Below are positions 26,773 to 35,161 of a stretch of 41,078 nucleotides of DNA, piece by piece. The stretch spans positions 1-41,078 of the forward strand of contig NZ_JAHEAG010000046.1 of the NCBI RefSeq assembly GCF_018596315.1. The letters run 5' to 3'. The notes below the pieces were generated by a model. It was given only the letters and a program-made list of their open reading frames with translations, had not been told where the DNA came from and did not search any database. The stretch comes from Bradyrhizobium sp. SRL28 (GTDB lineage: Bacteria; Pseudomonadota; Alphaproteobacteria; Rhizobiales; Xanthobacteraceae). Position numbers and translations under genes: made by a program. Each line of letters opens with the position of its first letter. Positions within the stretch are counted from its first letter, which is position 1.

Positions 26773-27975
26773 TCATTGAATTTTGACTACGTTCGTTTTC
26801 TTCCTTTCGGCTGGTTTCTGAGGCGAAGCTGAGGCGGTAGGTTTGGCCGTCATCTTGGCGACGGCGTCCTTTAGGTGGTCCGGGTGGTGGTGCCCGTACA
26901 CGCGCAACAACGTTTCGACGCTCATGCCGAGATACCCGGCGGCTTGCCATGGGTCGGTACCGTTCTGCATCAACCACGTTGCCGCGGTGTGCCGTAACGT
27001 ATGCGGCGAAACGCCGGGCCCGAGCTTGGCCAGCGTCACCGCATGCTTGAACGCGGTCTTCACGGAAGATACACCTTCGCCGTTGAACTCGACAAAGTGC
27101 CGCGCAATAATCTTGCGCTCCTTCCAGCGTCGCAGGTGTGCCAGCAGGCGCGGTGGGATCGGCATCGGCGGCTGCCGTTTGTTAGTCTCCTGCTTCCCCT
27201 GGGCGCGTCGGTAGTAGACGCCACGTTCAAGGTCGACAAAGGACCGCCCGATAGCCGCGGTCGGCGAAGCTGACGCAATGGCGCCCGCGCGCGTCCCGCT
27301 ATAGACCCCGATAAGGATGAACCGGGCGAGATGGCGAAGGGGCCGCTTATTCGTTTCAACCTGCTGTCCTTTATTGGGTCCGCGGTGCATGGTCTGTATC
27401 TCGCGGGCGCGCCAACACGTCCAGATTAGGTGGGCGGCTTCATCGCGAGTCAGCCATCGATCGCGGGCAGGGCCCTTCTTGGGAAGCGTGACCTTCACAA
27501 TGCCACGGTGCAGCCCTTCCGCCGCATGGTTGGCGATGGCTGCCCTGAGATCCTCCAGATCTCGGCGGGCACCGCCTTTATTGCCACGGTGTTGTTGGTA
27601 CTCACGGCACTTGGTCCGGGTTACCTCCGACAACATGAGCTTTCCCCAAAACTCTTTGAGGCGCCCGATGCGATTGAGATACTTCTGAGCGTCGGAGTTC
27701 TCGACGTAAAGGTCGGGGCGGTCGTCAATGAAAATCGAAAGCACGTCGGCGACGGGAATTTTCTCTAAGTCTTGTTCCTTGCGCGTCGGCGCGTATTTTT
27801 TTGCAATATAGTCCTTGAGGACTTGCTCAGCCGCTGCAACTTCGCGTTCAGCGCATCCAGTGGCGTAATATCCCGTGCCGTCCCGGATGACCCAAGTGGC
27901 TTGATGGGTGAGCTTTCCGGCCCTGTAGCGGGCTGGTCTGAGGTGGAGACGGGCACCCTTACTTCTACGCGGCAT
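26773..27975 (-). CDS. Tyrosine integrase of rhizobial island type
   Basis: This is a 400-aa tyrosine recombinase. The N-terminus (RLHLRPARYRAGKLTHQATW, VIRDGTGYYATGCAEREVAA) is the arm/core-binding start typical of integrases common in Bradyrhizobium islands. Catalytic Arg is in IGVYSGTRAGAIA, the H-x-x-R box is SPHTLRHTAATWLMQNG, and the tyrosine is in SVETLLRVYGHHHPDHL. It is adjacent to the tRNA-Ile-like 3'-half and overlaps the upstream excisionase-like gene by 211 nt. Confidence 0.88.
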   Translation of the reverse strand: MPRRSKGARLHLRPARYRAGKLTHQATWVIRDGTGYYATGCAEREVAAAEQVLKDYIAKKYAPTRKEQDLEKIPVADVLSIFIDDRPDLYVENSDAQKYLNRIGRLKEFWGKLMLSEVTRTKCREYQQHRGNKGGARRDLEDLRAAIANHAAEGLHRGIVKVTLPKKGPARDRWLTRDEAAHLIWTCWRAREIQTMHRGPNKGQQVETNKRPLRHLARFILIGVYSGTRAGAIASASPTAAIGRSFVDLERGVYYRRAQGKQETNKRQPPMPIPPRLLAHLRRWKERKIIARHFVEFNGEGVSSVKTAFKHAVTLAKLGPGVSPHTLRHTAATWLMQNGTDPWQAAGYLGMSVETLLRVYGHHHPDHLKDAVAKMTAKPTASASPQKPAERKKTNVVKIQ

Positions 27976-28181
27976 CGGCCACGCATCCTTTCAATTTCAT
28001 TGAGAGTCGTAAACACCTTGCCTGCAATTATCTCGACCGTAAGTCGCCCGCGCTTGGCTTCTCGTCTCAAGCTGTTCTCGGAAATGGTCTGATCCGGAAA
28101 CGCGATTGCGGCTGCTACGGACAGCCTGAGCGGGGTATCAGGTCCTATATTCTCCAACGATGTTAGCGCCGGTTTGCGCAC
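27765..28181 (-). CDS. Excisionase-like / small DNA-binding protein overlapping the integrase
   Basis: This is a 138-aa protein. The first ~75 residues (LSVAAAIAFPDQTISENSLR, REAKRGRLTVEIIAGKVFTT, LNEIERMRGRCRV) form a MerR/excisionase-type winged-helix pattern often found just upstream of this integrase class. The C-terminal half is basic and low complexity, and overlaps the 5' end of the integrase in another frame. It probably controls excision or integrase expression (inference). The start may be this ATG or slightly internal. Confidence 0.6.
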   Translation of the reverse strand: MRKPALTSLENIGPDTPLRLSVAAAIAFPDQTISENSLRREAKRGRLTVEIIAGKVFTTLNEIERMRGRCRVEVRVPVSTSDQPATGPESSPIKPLGSSGTARDITPLDALNAKLQRLSKSSRTILQKNTRRRARNKT

Positions 28182-28200
28182 GGGTCATCTCACAAATGAT

Positions 28201-28903
28201 TCAACCGAGCAACAAAAACCTTCGACACACTTCGATGGCTTTGTGACCGCACATCAAGGAGCCCCGCGCTGATCTAAAGGAAGCGCCGACGCCGGCGAGC
28301 TGCTTGCATGCAAAGTTCCGCGAGAGCCGTGGAATTACTCCGCTACGAGGTTTCCAAGTGAAAACGTTCAGGCGAAGAAGCGCGGCATGTGCTCGGAACA
28401 CCCTCTGTCGCATTGCCAGGCGATCCTGGAGCTGGAAGCCGGAGTGGCTTTCGATCGTTGATTTACATGAATCAACACAAGCGCACTTTTGTTCGTCGCT
28501 CAACTGCAAGCAAAGGAAGCTCGCCACATCAAAACGCTAGGTCACGAAAGCCCGTCTCACTTCATATGGTTTGGTCGCAGGTTGAGCAATGCGATCATAT
28601 TTTTGTAATCAATCTCATTCCAATGCTGCGGAATTGGTGTGGTATGTGCGCATTGACACATTCAACCCTCAGCTATCTCGGTCCAATAGCACCAAAGACA
28701 TTCTGGCTTTCATCACGCTCGATATTCACTCCTGCCGTGTCACACTCGCGACACTTGCCGACTCTTAGTCTGTCGGTCCAGTGATGGATTGGATCGAGAG
28801 TTTAATTCTTTCAATTGGTTAGAACGCGGCGTGTGTACGATGTGTGCACCGCGAGATCAAAGAAGATCTCACGAGCCAACAGAAGCAACCTCGTAAAGCA
28901 ACC
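28201..28903. other. Gene-poor island segment
   Basis: I see no convincing complete gene here. Open frames on both strands (for example 28389-28784 plus and 28201-28527 minus) have no family resemblance and no ribosome sites. On the minus strand near 28785-28673 a short stretch reads HHWTDRLRVGKCRECDTAGV, ending in a stop at 28673; it resembles the start of small Zn-ribbon proteins and may be a relic, but the evidence is weak. Confidence 0.4.
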
Positions 28904-29130
28904 TCATTGGCGTTCGATGCCGGCTTCCTTCGTAAGCGCTGACCAAAGCTCGATGTCGGCCGTAATGCGTTCGGAGATTTTCTTGGGGGCGACCCATTGC
29001 GCCTCGAAGCTGATCTCGACGTGACACTCGCCGAGAGCTTGTAATGACCTCCGGTGGCGTGCCGTTGGACGCGAACAGCCCTATCCATTTCAAGAGGTTC
29101 CGAAAGTCCGGGCCCCTGTTCTTGTGCCGA
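28904..29130 (-). pseudogene. Relic of a tripartite tricarboxylate (Bug/TctC) binding protein
   Basis: Minus-strand fragments read LLKWIGLFASNGTPPEVI and then, in another frame, LQALGECHVEIS and KKISERITADIELWSALTKE, ending AGIERQ-stop at 28904. These match the WxGLFAPAGTPPE and C-terminal (IxxDIxxWxxxxKEAGI) blocks of the Bug receptor family. The N-terminal two thirds and about 60 internal residues are missing. It is debris, presumably from an earlier chromosomal or island gene. Confidence 0.6.
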
Positions 29131-29242
29131 AGGAGGTTAGGAAAATAGCGCGCTACGGTTCTGTGTGGTCGTCCCGGGTCCAAAAAAGCTGTTGCGATAA
29201 CCTAGAGTTGTAGTCTGAATTGTAGCTCCATTAAGGGGCTGC

Positions 29243-30969
29243 GTGACACTTAAGCCAGGTACGAAACGGCGCACAGGTCGAAACGGATCGATTCGGATCA
29301 AGGTTCTTCCGAAGGACCCGCTCCTCGCACGCACCCGAAATTTGTGGCCGGTTGAAGCGACGATCGAGTGTGCTACCGTCGGCGACGGCCCGACCAGCGC
29401 GCGCGTCGCGATCGTGGACTATAACGCTGACCTCGATACACGGTTTACGCCGGCCAGACTCTTGGCGGACCGCTCAGGATTCGTCGGCATTGCAGGCTTG
29501 AAGAACGAGCGGATTCTCGACAACTTCAACTTTCACCACGTGAACGTCTGGGCGATAATCGAACAGGTCCTGACGGTGTTAGAGGACGATACAGCCTTGG
29601 GCCGACCGGTGCCTTGGGCGTCGGGCCTCGGACGCCTGTTGGTGTTGCCGCATGCTGGCTACGATGACAACGCGTTTTACGATCGCGATACCGGCGCGCT
29701 GCACTTTTGCTATTTCGAAGGCCCCGACGGCAAGCCGGTCCATACCTGCCTGTCGCATGACATCGTCGCGCATGAACTCGGCCACACAGTACTCGATGGG
29801 CTGAAGCCTGGGTACAACGAGGTTTCTTCACCGGAGACGGCAGGGTTTCACGAGTATTTTGGCGATGCGATAGCTATGCTGGCAAGTCTGAAAAATCGCG
29901 AAATTGCCAAGCTAGTAACGACAGGAGCGCCGGCGCTCCTGTCGGCCAAAAATGTCGTCTCGGCTATCGCCAGCGAATTCGGTGCGGCGATCCATGGCCT
30001 AGCCAAGCAGGACTATCTGCGAGGCGCCTGGAACAAACGCAAAATGAGCGATTTACGCGGCACTTACGAGGAGCACGGCTGGTCCGAGATCCTGACCGGG
30101 GTCTATTACGATCTGTTGCAGTATCTCTACATCCGCAATCTCAAGGAGGTTTCCCGTGCGGCGGGCGGGAAGAAGCGCGACCAACAGCAGGCGATCCAGG
30201 CGCTGTTTCGCGCCGCCGACCAAACCGCCAACGTGATGCTCCGGGCCATCGACTACTGCCCGCCGGTGGATTTACGCTACGATGAATATGCGCGCGCCCT
30301 GCTGCGCGCCGACGAAGTCGCTTATCCCGATGATTCCTACGGAATCAGATCAGAACTCAAACGCATTTTCCGCCGGCGCGGACTCAAGCCGATGCAAGAG
30401 GATCGGCGTGTCAGGAGAGATATCGTTCACGCTTTGCGCGAGGCCAAGACATCGAAGCGATCACCGCCACGCCGGCCGACGCCTATCGGTTCCTCGACGA
30501 ATTCCGCGAGCTCTTCCAGATTCCCTTCGACGCCAACCTCACCATTGTTTCCGTCTATCACACCAAGAAGCGCGCGCGAAGCGGCTACTGGCCGCCCAAA
30601 GAGCGGGTGATCGAATTCGCGTGGAGTGAAGACGTCGAGCTCAAAGGCCGCGCGTTCGGCAAGCTCACCAACACATTGCTGCCGCTCTATTGCGGTGGAA
30701 CGTTGGTTTTTGACGGCAACGGTAACTTCCTGCATCTGGCGATGGTTCTGCCTACGAAAGATCGGCGGAAGGCGCTAGTGCAATATGCCCGTTACCTCAT
30801 TCGCTCCGGTAGCATGGGAGTGAGCGACGGGATCCGCGGATTGGGCGCGCCCGATGGTGGAAATTTTCGTATCCGCGCCACGATCGAGGGAAGACGACTC
30901 CGGCTTCAGCGCAATGCCGCGATGCGGCACGCCCGGCCCAATAACGACCACTATGCTGGAGGGCACTGA
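29243..30969 (+). pseudogene. Gluzincin-type metallopeptidase, frameshifted
   Basis: GTG start 29243 follows AAGGGG. A zinc site HELGH is at residues 177-181 (DIVAHELGHTVLDGL), and a probable third ligand E204 lies in GFHEYFGDAIAM, the arrangement of thermolysin-like gluzincins. There is no signal peptide, so it is cytoplasmic. The frame as written stops at 30610; from about 30430 the coding sense continues one frame over (DIEAITATPADAYRFLDEFR onward, GYWPPKERVIEFAW, to 30969), giving ~575 residues with a C-terminal domain of unknown type. It overlaps the MBL gene start by one base (TGATG), so the two are translationally coupled. I do not know its substrate. Confidence 0.72.
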
Positions 30970-32146
30970 TGACAGGTACGATTCAGATCCGTGGTTACGT
31001 CGTAGGGTTCGGCGACTGCATCCTGCTCAGCCTGCCTGATGGCGCCGAAACCCGCCATATCTTAATCGATTTCGGCCGCGCTCCCAACGATCCGTCTAGC
31101 CTGGTGCGCTTCCCGGACATCGCGCCGACATCGAGAAGCAGTGCAATGGAAAGATTGATCTTCTGATTGTCACCCACGAGCATCTCGACCACCTGGAAGG
31201 CTTCTATCGCGAGCGAGAGATCTTCAACCGCATGGAAATCGAGCGGGTCTGGATGGGCCTGCCGAGCCATCCGGACTACTACCGGGACTTTCCCAAGGCG
31301 AAGCTGCAGAAGAGACTCCGCGACGGTCTGGCTGGATTCGCGCGCGACGTCCGCCGCAACAGGATAGTGCTGCACCCCGCCTTCCGTTCGCTCCTCGAAA
31401 ACAACTTGGCCAACAAGGACCGGATCGACTACCTGCGCAAGCTCGGCAAGCAACCGATTGCCTACCTGGCGCGCGGCAAGGCGAAAGAATCTTCGACGTT
31501 CAAGAACATCAAGATCCGGGTGCTCGCGCCCGAACCGGACGTTAGCGTGTACTACACGACGAGTGCCCGAGAGCGGGCCTTGACAACAGCGCTTGCGGCG
31601 GTCGGCACCGGCCACGAGAAGCAGGTGCGTGGCGGCGATGAAGGCTTCGATTGGGACTTTCCCGCGGTGGCGCGCGCCGGTGCTGCGGAGCGCGGCGGCA
31701 TATCGGCCAGCGATTTCGAGCGGCTTCGGCGCGCCATTCGCGAACACGGAGTGACGGCCGCACGGTTCATCGACAAGGCGCAGAACAATACGTCACTGTG
31801 CCTGCTCATCGAAGCCGCCGGCAAGCGACTCCTGCTGCCCGGTGATGCCGAACTCGAAAGCTGGGAAATGATCGAAAAGAAATGCGCCTCCGAACTCGAG
31901 CCGGTGGATTTCCTCAAAGTGGCGCATCACGGCAGCCACAACGGTACGCCGCTGCAATTGCTCGACCGCCTGCTACCCGTCAAGCGCAAGGCACATGCTC
32001 AGGTACTTGTCTCAACCAAGCAGCAAGTCTACGGGACCAAGAACCCAGTCCCCGATGGGTCGCTCTTGAAGGAGCTGAGATCGCGCTGCCACAAGCTGGT
32101 GACCACCGACGGCGCGGCTGGCACCGCGGTCGCGCTGTCGTTGTAA
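30969..32146 (+). pseudogene. ComEC-like MBL-fold metallohydrolase, frameshifted
   Basis: ATG 30969 overlaps the stop of the peptidase. The start (GYVVGFGDCILLSLPDGAET, HILIDFG) is the first strand pair of ComEC/Rec2-type MBL proteins. The metal motif LLIVTHEHLDHLEGF lies at 31160-31205 one frame away; a single base is missing near 31125. Further family motifs are LLLPGDAELESWEM and FLKVAHHGSHNGTP. Restored length is about 392 residues, no signal peptide. Soluble MBL proteins of this type can be nucleases or phosphodiesterases; the target is unknown. Every metal ligand seems present in the restored protein. Confidence 0.75.
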
Positions 32147-32494
32147 TACATGCTGGATTCGAAAATTCCCGAATGTTTGCGGGGTCTAAAACAGCTTTGC
32201 GCACAACTTTCCGTAGCAAATTGAAGTTGTTCAGTTAATTCCGTTTGATAAACCGATGATTGGCGGGATCTATTCCAGTCCGGCCCGCGATGACTGGGCT
32301 TGTTGTTGGTGTGGAGACGGCGCCGAAAAAGCGATAGCGGTCACGGCTGCCCCGTGGCACCTAGTCCCGGTCTTCGAGCCTCGCAGGGAATATTTTATTC
32401 TCCGAGTTGCAGGGCCATTGACATACACCCATTTTGAAACGAAAGTTGGATCTTTAGTGATATTCAACCAAAGCGTTGGCTGGGGGTTATATCA
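32147..32494. other. Non-coding gap before the small peptide gene
   Basis: This is about 350 bases with no supported gene. A frame at 32256-32606 has no ribosome site and no recognisable content. The promoter of the downstream genes may lie here; no clear -35/-10 pair was identified. Confidence 0.4.
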
Positions 32495-32707
32495 ATGGCT
32501 GCTGATACCGCACATTCAACAAATCCGCTCAACTCCAAATATCCGGAAATCATCACCGAGACGGAATCGGAGAAGCGCGCGGAATCCACGGAAGAGCAGA
32601 AGCTGACCTACGAGTCAGGAGCGCCGCGCGGCACGTCGATTATCAAGAAGGTCACCACGACCAAAACCAAAATCCGCACTACGACTCCTTACACTGGCAC
32701 CGTCTAG
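32495..32707 (+). CDS. Small Thr/Lys/Glu-rich protein, function unknown
   Basis: This is a 70-aa protein starting at ATG 32495, with GGGGG about 8 bp upstream. It is hydrophilic: an acidic middle (ITETESEKRAESTEEQKLTY) and a Thr/Lys-rich tail (IIKKVTTTKTKIRTTTPYTG). There are no cysteines, no signal peptide and no membrane helix. It lies between the MBL gene and the NTPase/TPR gene, 17 bp before the latter. It could be a substrate, tag, or regulatory peptide for the peptidase/NTPase module; this is inference from position only. Confidence 0.5.
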   Translation: MAADTAHSTNPLNSKYPEIITETESEKRAESTEEQKLTYESGAPRGTSIIKKVTTTKTKIRTTTPYTGTV

Positions 32708-32720
32708 CTCGTTAAACGAG
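32708..32720. promoter_or_regulatory. 13-bp palindrome just before the NTPase/TPR start
   Basis: CTCGTTAAACGAG has two 6-bp arms around one A, beginning at the stop of the 70-aa gene and ending 4 bp before the GTG start. It occupies the place of the ribosome binding site, so it could be an operator or a translational control hairpin. Confidence 0.4.
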
Positions 32721-32724
32721 ACAA

Positions 32725-34971
32725 GTGAGTGCAACGTCAAAAGGAACATGGATTAGCGAGGCGAGGGTGCCGTTCGTCGCGCTAATCCGCACGGCGTTGC
32801 GGGATGCAGGTATTGTCGTGCTGGTCGACACAAGTGGGGCAGGTACGCGCTCCACTGCGCTGGCAGCGGCCCACGGCATTGCCAACCATGAAGTTGTCAC
32901 ATCAAATGGCTCATGGCTGCACGGCGGTTATCTCGCCGGATTTGAAGAGCTGTGTCTTGACCTGATAAAGCAATGCGAGGCCGCCACGCCGCGGCTTCTA
33001 GCCAAATACGAGCAAACCTTAAAGAGGCTATGGCCTTTTCGTAGTTCCGCAGCCTTCTTAGTGCCGCGCGATTTGACGAATACGGCAAACCGGGAAGAGC
33101 GTACCCGATTTTACCATCACGAGTATCAAAATAAACTTCTGGTGGGCCTTGGTGAATTCATATTGCAAGCGCTCAAAACATCTAACCGCGAAGTCGTTCT
33201 CATTATCGACAACTGCCAAGCTCTTTGCGCTACTTCGCGGAGCCTGTTGGAAATTCTCGTAAGACTTCAGGAGAAGTGCAAACGAATTCGATTCGTGATT
33301 CTGGACCGCGAGGGCGCATTGCTGATTGCAAATGCGCCGCGATTCGTTCTCCCACCTCTCACCCAACTGGACTTTGAAAGTCAACTTGATGTTGAGAGTC
33401 TTGCTTCGGCGCAAAAGGATCTCCTATTCACGCGATCAAATGGCAATCTCGACGTGGGTGCCGCGTTGCTCAAATGCATGGGAAGAGGCCTGGATGCTAC
33501 TAACCGGTTGAGCGCTCTTGCCATCGTGGATCTGTTTTTAGCCTCTATCCCGCAAGAGCGGCGGGTCGAAATGGCCACTGCATTTGTCGAGGACGGACTT
33601 GTTGGCGATTTGATCAATCGCCGAAATGCCGAAACATTGCCTTGTGGTGTGCTAGATCGGCTCAATAGCGAAGCGCACATTCGACGATTGACACAATATA
33701 GATCAGGATCAGCTCCGCTGATCCTTGCCCACGCCGTCGCGCTCAGCAACAAGTTCGAGAGGGTCGAAGCACTGGTCCAGCCCTGTGAAATCCTCATGGG
33801 GATCGGGCTTTATGATACCTGGTTCGAATTCTTCGCTGCAAATTATTCAGATCCTGAGTTGCAGAAGCACGGGTCGGGTGATGACCCGATAAACGGGCTC
33901 TTTATCAATGCTGCATTCGTTTTGTATGCAATGGGGTATTCCTCTTCCTCACTACCGTTTCTGGAAGCATTCTTGCGGCAGTTTCCACTAAGCCGCTTTG
34001 TTCCTACCGCCCTGTACGCACAGTCGATGACCTATGGTCGATACCAGGTGCCCGTAGATATTCCTCGTGCCGAGGCCTGTGCGGTTGCCAACCTGCGGTT
34101 AATCGAGGAGAAGTTCGCAAATCATCCACGCTATCAATACATCAAAGTATTTGCGGAGAATGCGTACGCCTACATTAAGGCGCGACAAGGCGACTTGAAT
34201 AGTGCATTAGCACTTTGCGAGCACGGACTCTCAGAGATTGTCGAAGCATACGGCGAAGGCGCCTTTCTGCTTCATCGATCCATCCTTGTTTACAATACAA
34301 GCCAAGTTTATGAGCTGGCCGGAGATGTTGTTCGAGCTGAGGCGCGTCTGCGGGATGCTATTGAGCTCGATCCCTACTATGCCGAGTATTACAATGACCT
34401 CGGTAACCTATTGGCCCGCATAGCGGGTCGCGAACGCGAGGCGCTCGATGCCTATGCGCGAGCGATAGAACTTTCACCACCATACTATGAAGCATATTTG
34501 AACCGTGGCATTTTGCGCGCTCAAGGTGTCGATGTGACAGGCGCGGAAGCGGATTTTCAGCGTGCATTGGAGATCAAGCCGTCAGAATGGCGAGCGATGC
34601 GCGAGCTCGGAAATCTCAATCTGGGACGAGGAGATGCTGCTCTGGCGCTGGCCGCATACGATCGGGCTCTAAGACATGAAGCTCACGACCCGGATTTGAA
34701 CGCCAACGCTGGCGTTGCTGCGTCCGAGCTCGGATTTACGGAACGCGCAATCGCGCTGGCTCAGGTTGCCATTAGTTCGAATCCGCACCACGCGGCAGCA
34801 CATAACAATTTGGCGGCCGAATTCTTAAAGCTTGGTCGCTTCGAGCAAGCTCTGGAGCACGCTCATCTGGCCGTTGAACACGGGAATGATCCCGATTTCG
34901 AGGCCAATTTGGGCGTCGTTGAACGCCTGGGCTCGAACGCGAAACTCAGCGCTCTTTCAGCAGAAACGTAA
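32725..34971 (+). CDS. NTPase-like protein with TPR repeats (STAND-like architecture)
   Basis: This is a 748-aa protein from GTG 32725; no ATG lies nearby. Residues about 30-45 (VVLVDTSGAGTRSTALAAAH) look like a P-loop with Arg42 where Lys is expected. Residues 157-163 (VVLIIDN) look like Walker B. The middle (about 200-430) is helical and unclassified. From about 440 to the end there are TPR repeats (ELDPYYAEYYNDLGNLLARI, DAYARAIELSPPYYEAYLNR, AYDRALRHEAHDPDLNANAG, and others). A sensor-like repeat domain after an NTPase resembles STAND-type conflict proteins, though the altered lysine questions ATP hydrolysis. Codon use is AT-richer than in the backbone. Confidence 0.6.
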   Translation: MSATSKGTWISEARVPFVALIRTALRDAGIVVLVDTSGAGTRSTALAAAHGIANHEVVTSNGSWLHGGYLAGFEELCLDLIKQCEAATPRLLAKYEQTLKRLWPFRSSAAFLVPRDLTNTANREERTRFYHHEYQNKLLVGLGEFILQALKTSNREVVLIIDNCQALCATSRSLLEILVRLQEKCKRIRFVILDREGALLIANAPRFVLPPLTQLDFESQLDVESLASAQKDLLFTRSNGNLDVGAALLKCMGRGLDATNRLSALAIVDLFLASIPQERRVEMATAFVEDGLVGDLINRRNAETLPCGVLDRLNSEAHIRRLTQYRSGSAPLILAHAVALSNKFERVEALVQPCEILMGIGLYDTWFEFFAANYSDPELQKHGSGDDPINGLFINAAFVLYAMGYSSSSLPFLEAFLRQFPLSRFVPTALYAQSMTYGRYQVPVDIPRAEACAVANLRLIEEKFANHPRYQYIKVFAENAYAYIKARQGDLNSALALCEHGLSEIVEAYGEGAFLLHRSILVYNTSQVYELAGDVVRAEARLRDAIELDPYYAEYYNDLGNLLARIAGREREALDAYARAIELSPPYYEAYLNRGILRAQGVDVTGAEADFQRALEIKPSEWRAMRELGNLNLGRGDAALALAAYDRALRHEAHDPDLNANAGVAASELGFTERAIALAQVAISSNPHHAAAHNNLAAEFLKLGRFEQALEHAHLAVEHGNDPDFEANLGVVERLGSNAKLSALSAET

Positions 34972-35008
34972 GCACGCAGTGCCTCACAAAAAGAACGAAT
35001 TAACGTCG

Positions 35009-35161
35009 ATGACAAAAAAATTCCCGAGCCAAGCCTTCGAGCAAGCTGGAGTGGACTCGTCGCGTCAGCAGCGTTGTTTTTGCGTACTACCACATTCCTC
35101 TTTAGCCGCGGTCGAAACGCCAAGCAAAAGAGCGGCAACGATTAACCCGAGGTCCGAATGA
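35009..35161 (+). CDS. Possible 50-aa leader-like peptide coupled to the molybdenum subunit gene
   Basis: The frame from ATG 35009 (MTKKFPSQAFEQAGVDSSRQ) ends with TGA overlapping the ATG of the next gene (ATGA). It has no family match and a weak ribosome site, and lies in the 186-bp gap between the NTPase/TPR gene and the oxidoreductase. The stop-start overlap is the only argument for translation. Confidence 0.25.
   Translation: MTKKFPSQAFEQAGVDSSRQQRCFCVLPHSSLAAVETPSKRAATINPRSE

Noticed and set aside
28389..28784. 131-aa plus-strand frame in the gene-poor island segment
   Set aside because: No ribosome site, no recognisable domain, and Ser/His-rich random-like composition.
28673..28785. 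Possible Zn-ribbon protein relic (HWTDRLRVGKCREC...) on the minus strand
   Set aside because: Only one Cx2C and ~35 residues; resemblance too short to list as a gene.
32256..32606. 116-aa frame between the MBL and small-peptide genes
   Set aside because: Overlaps the better-supported 70-aa gene out of frame; no ribosome site and no motif.
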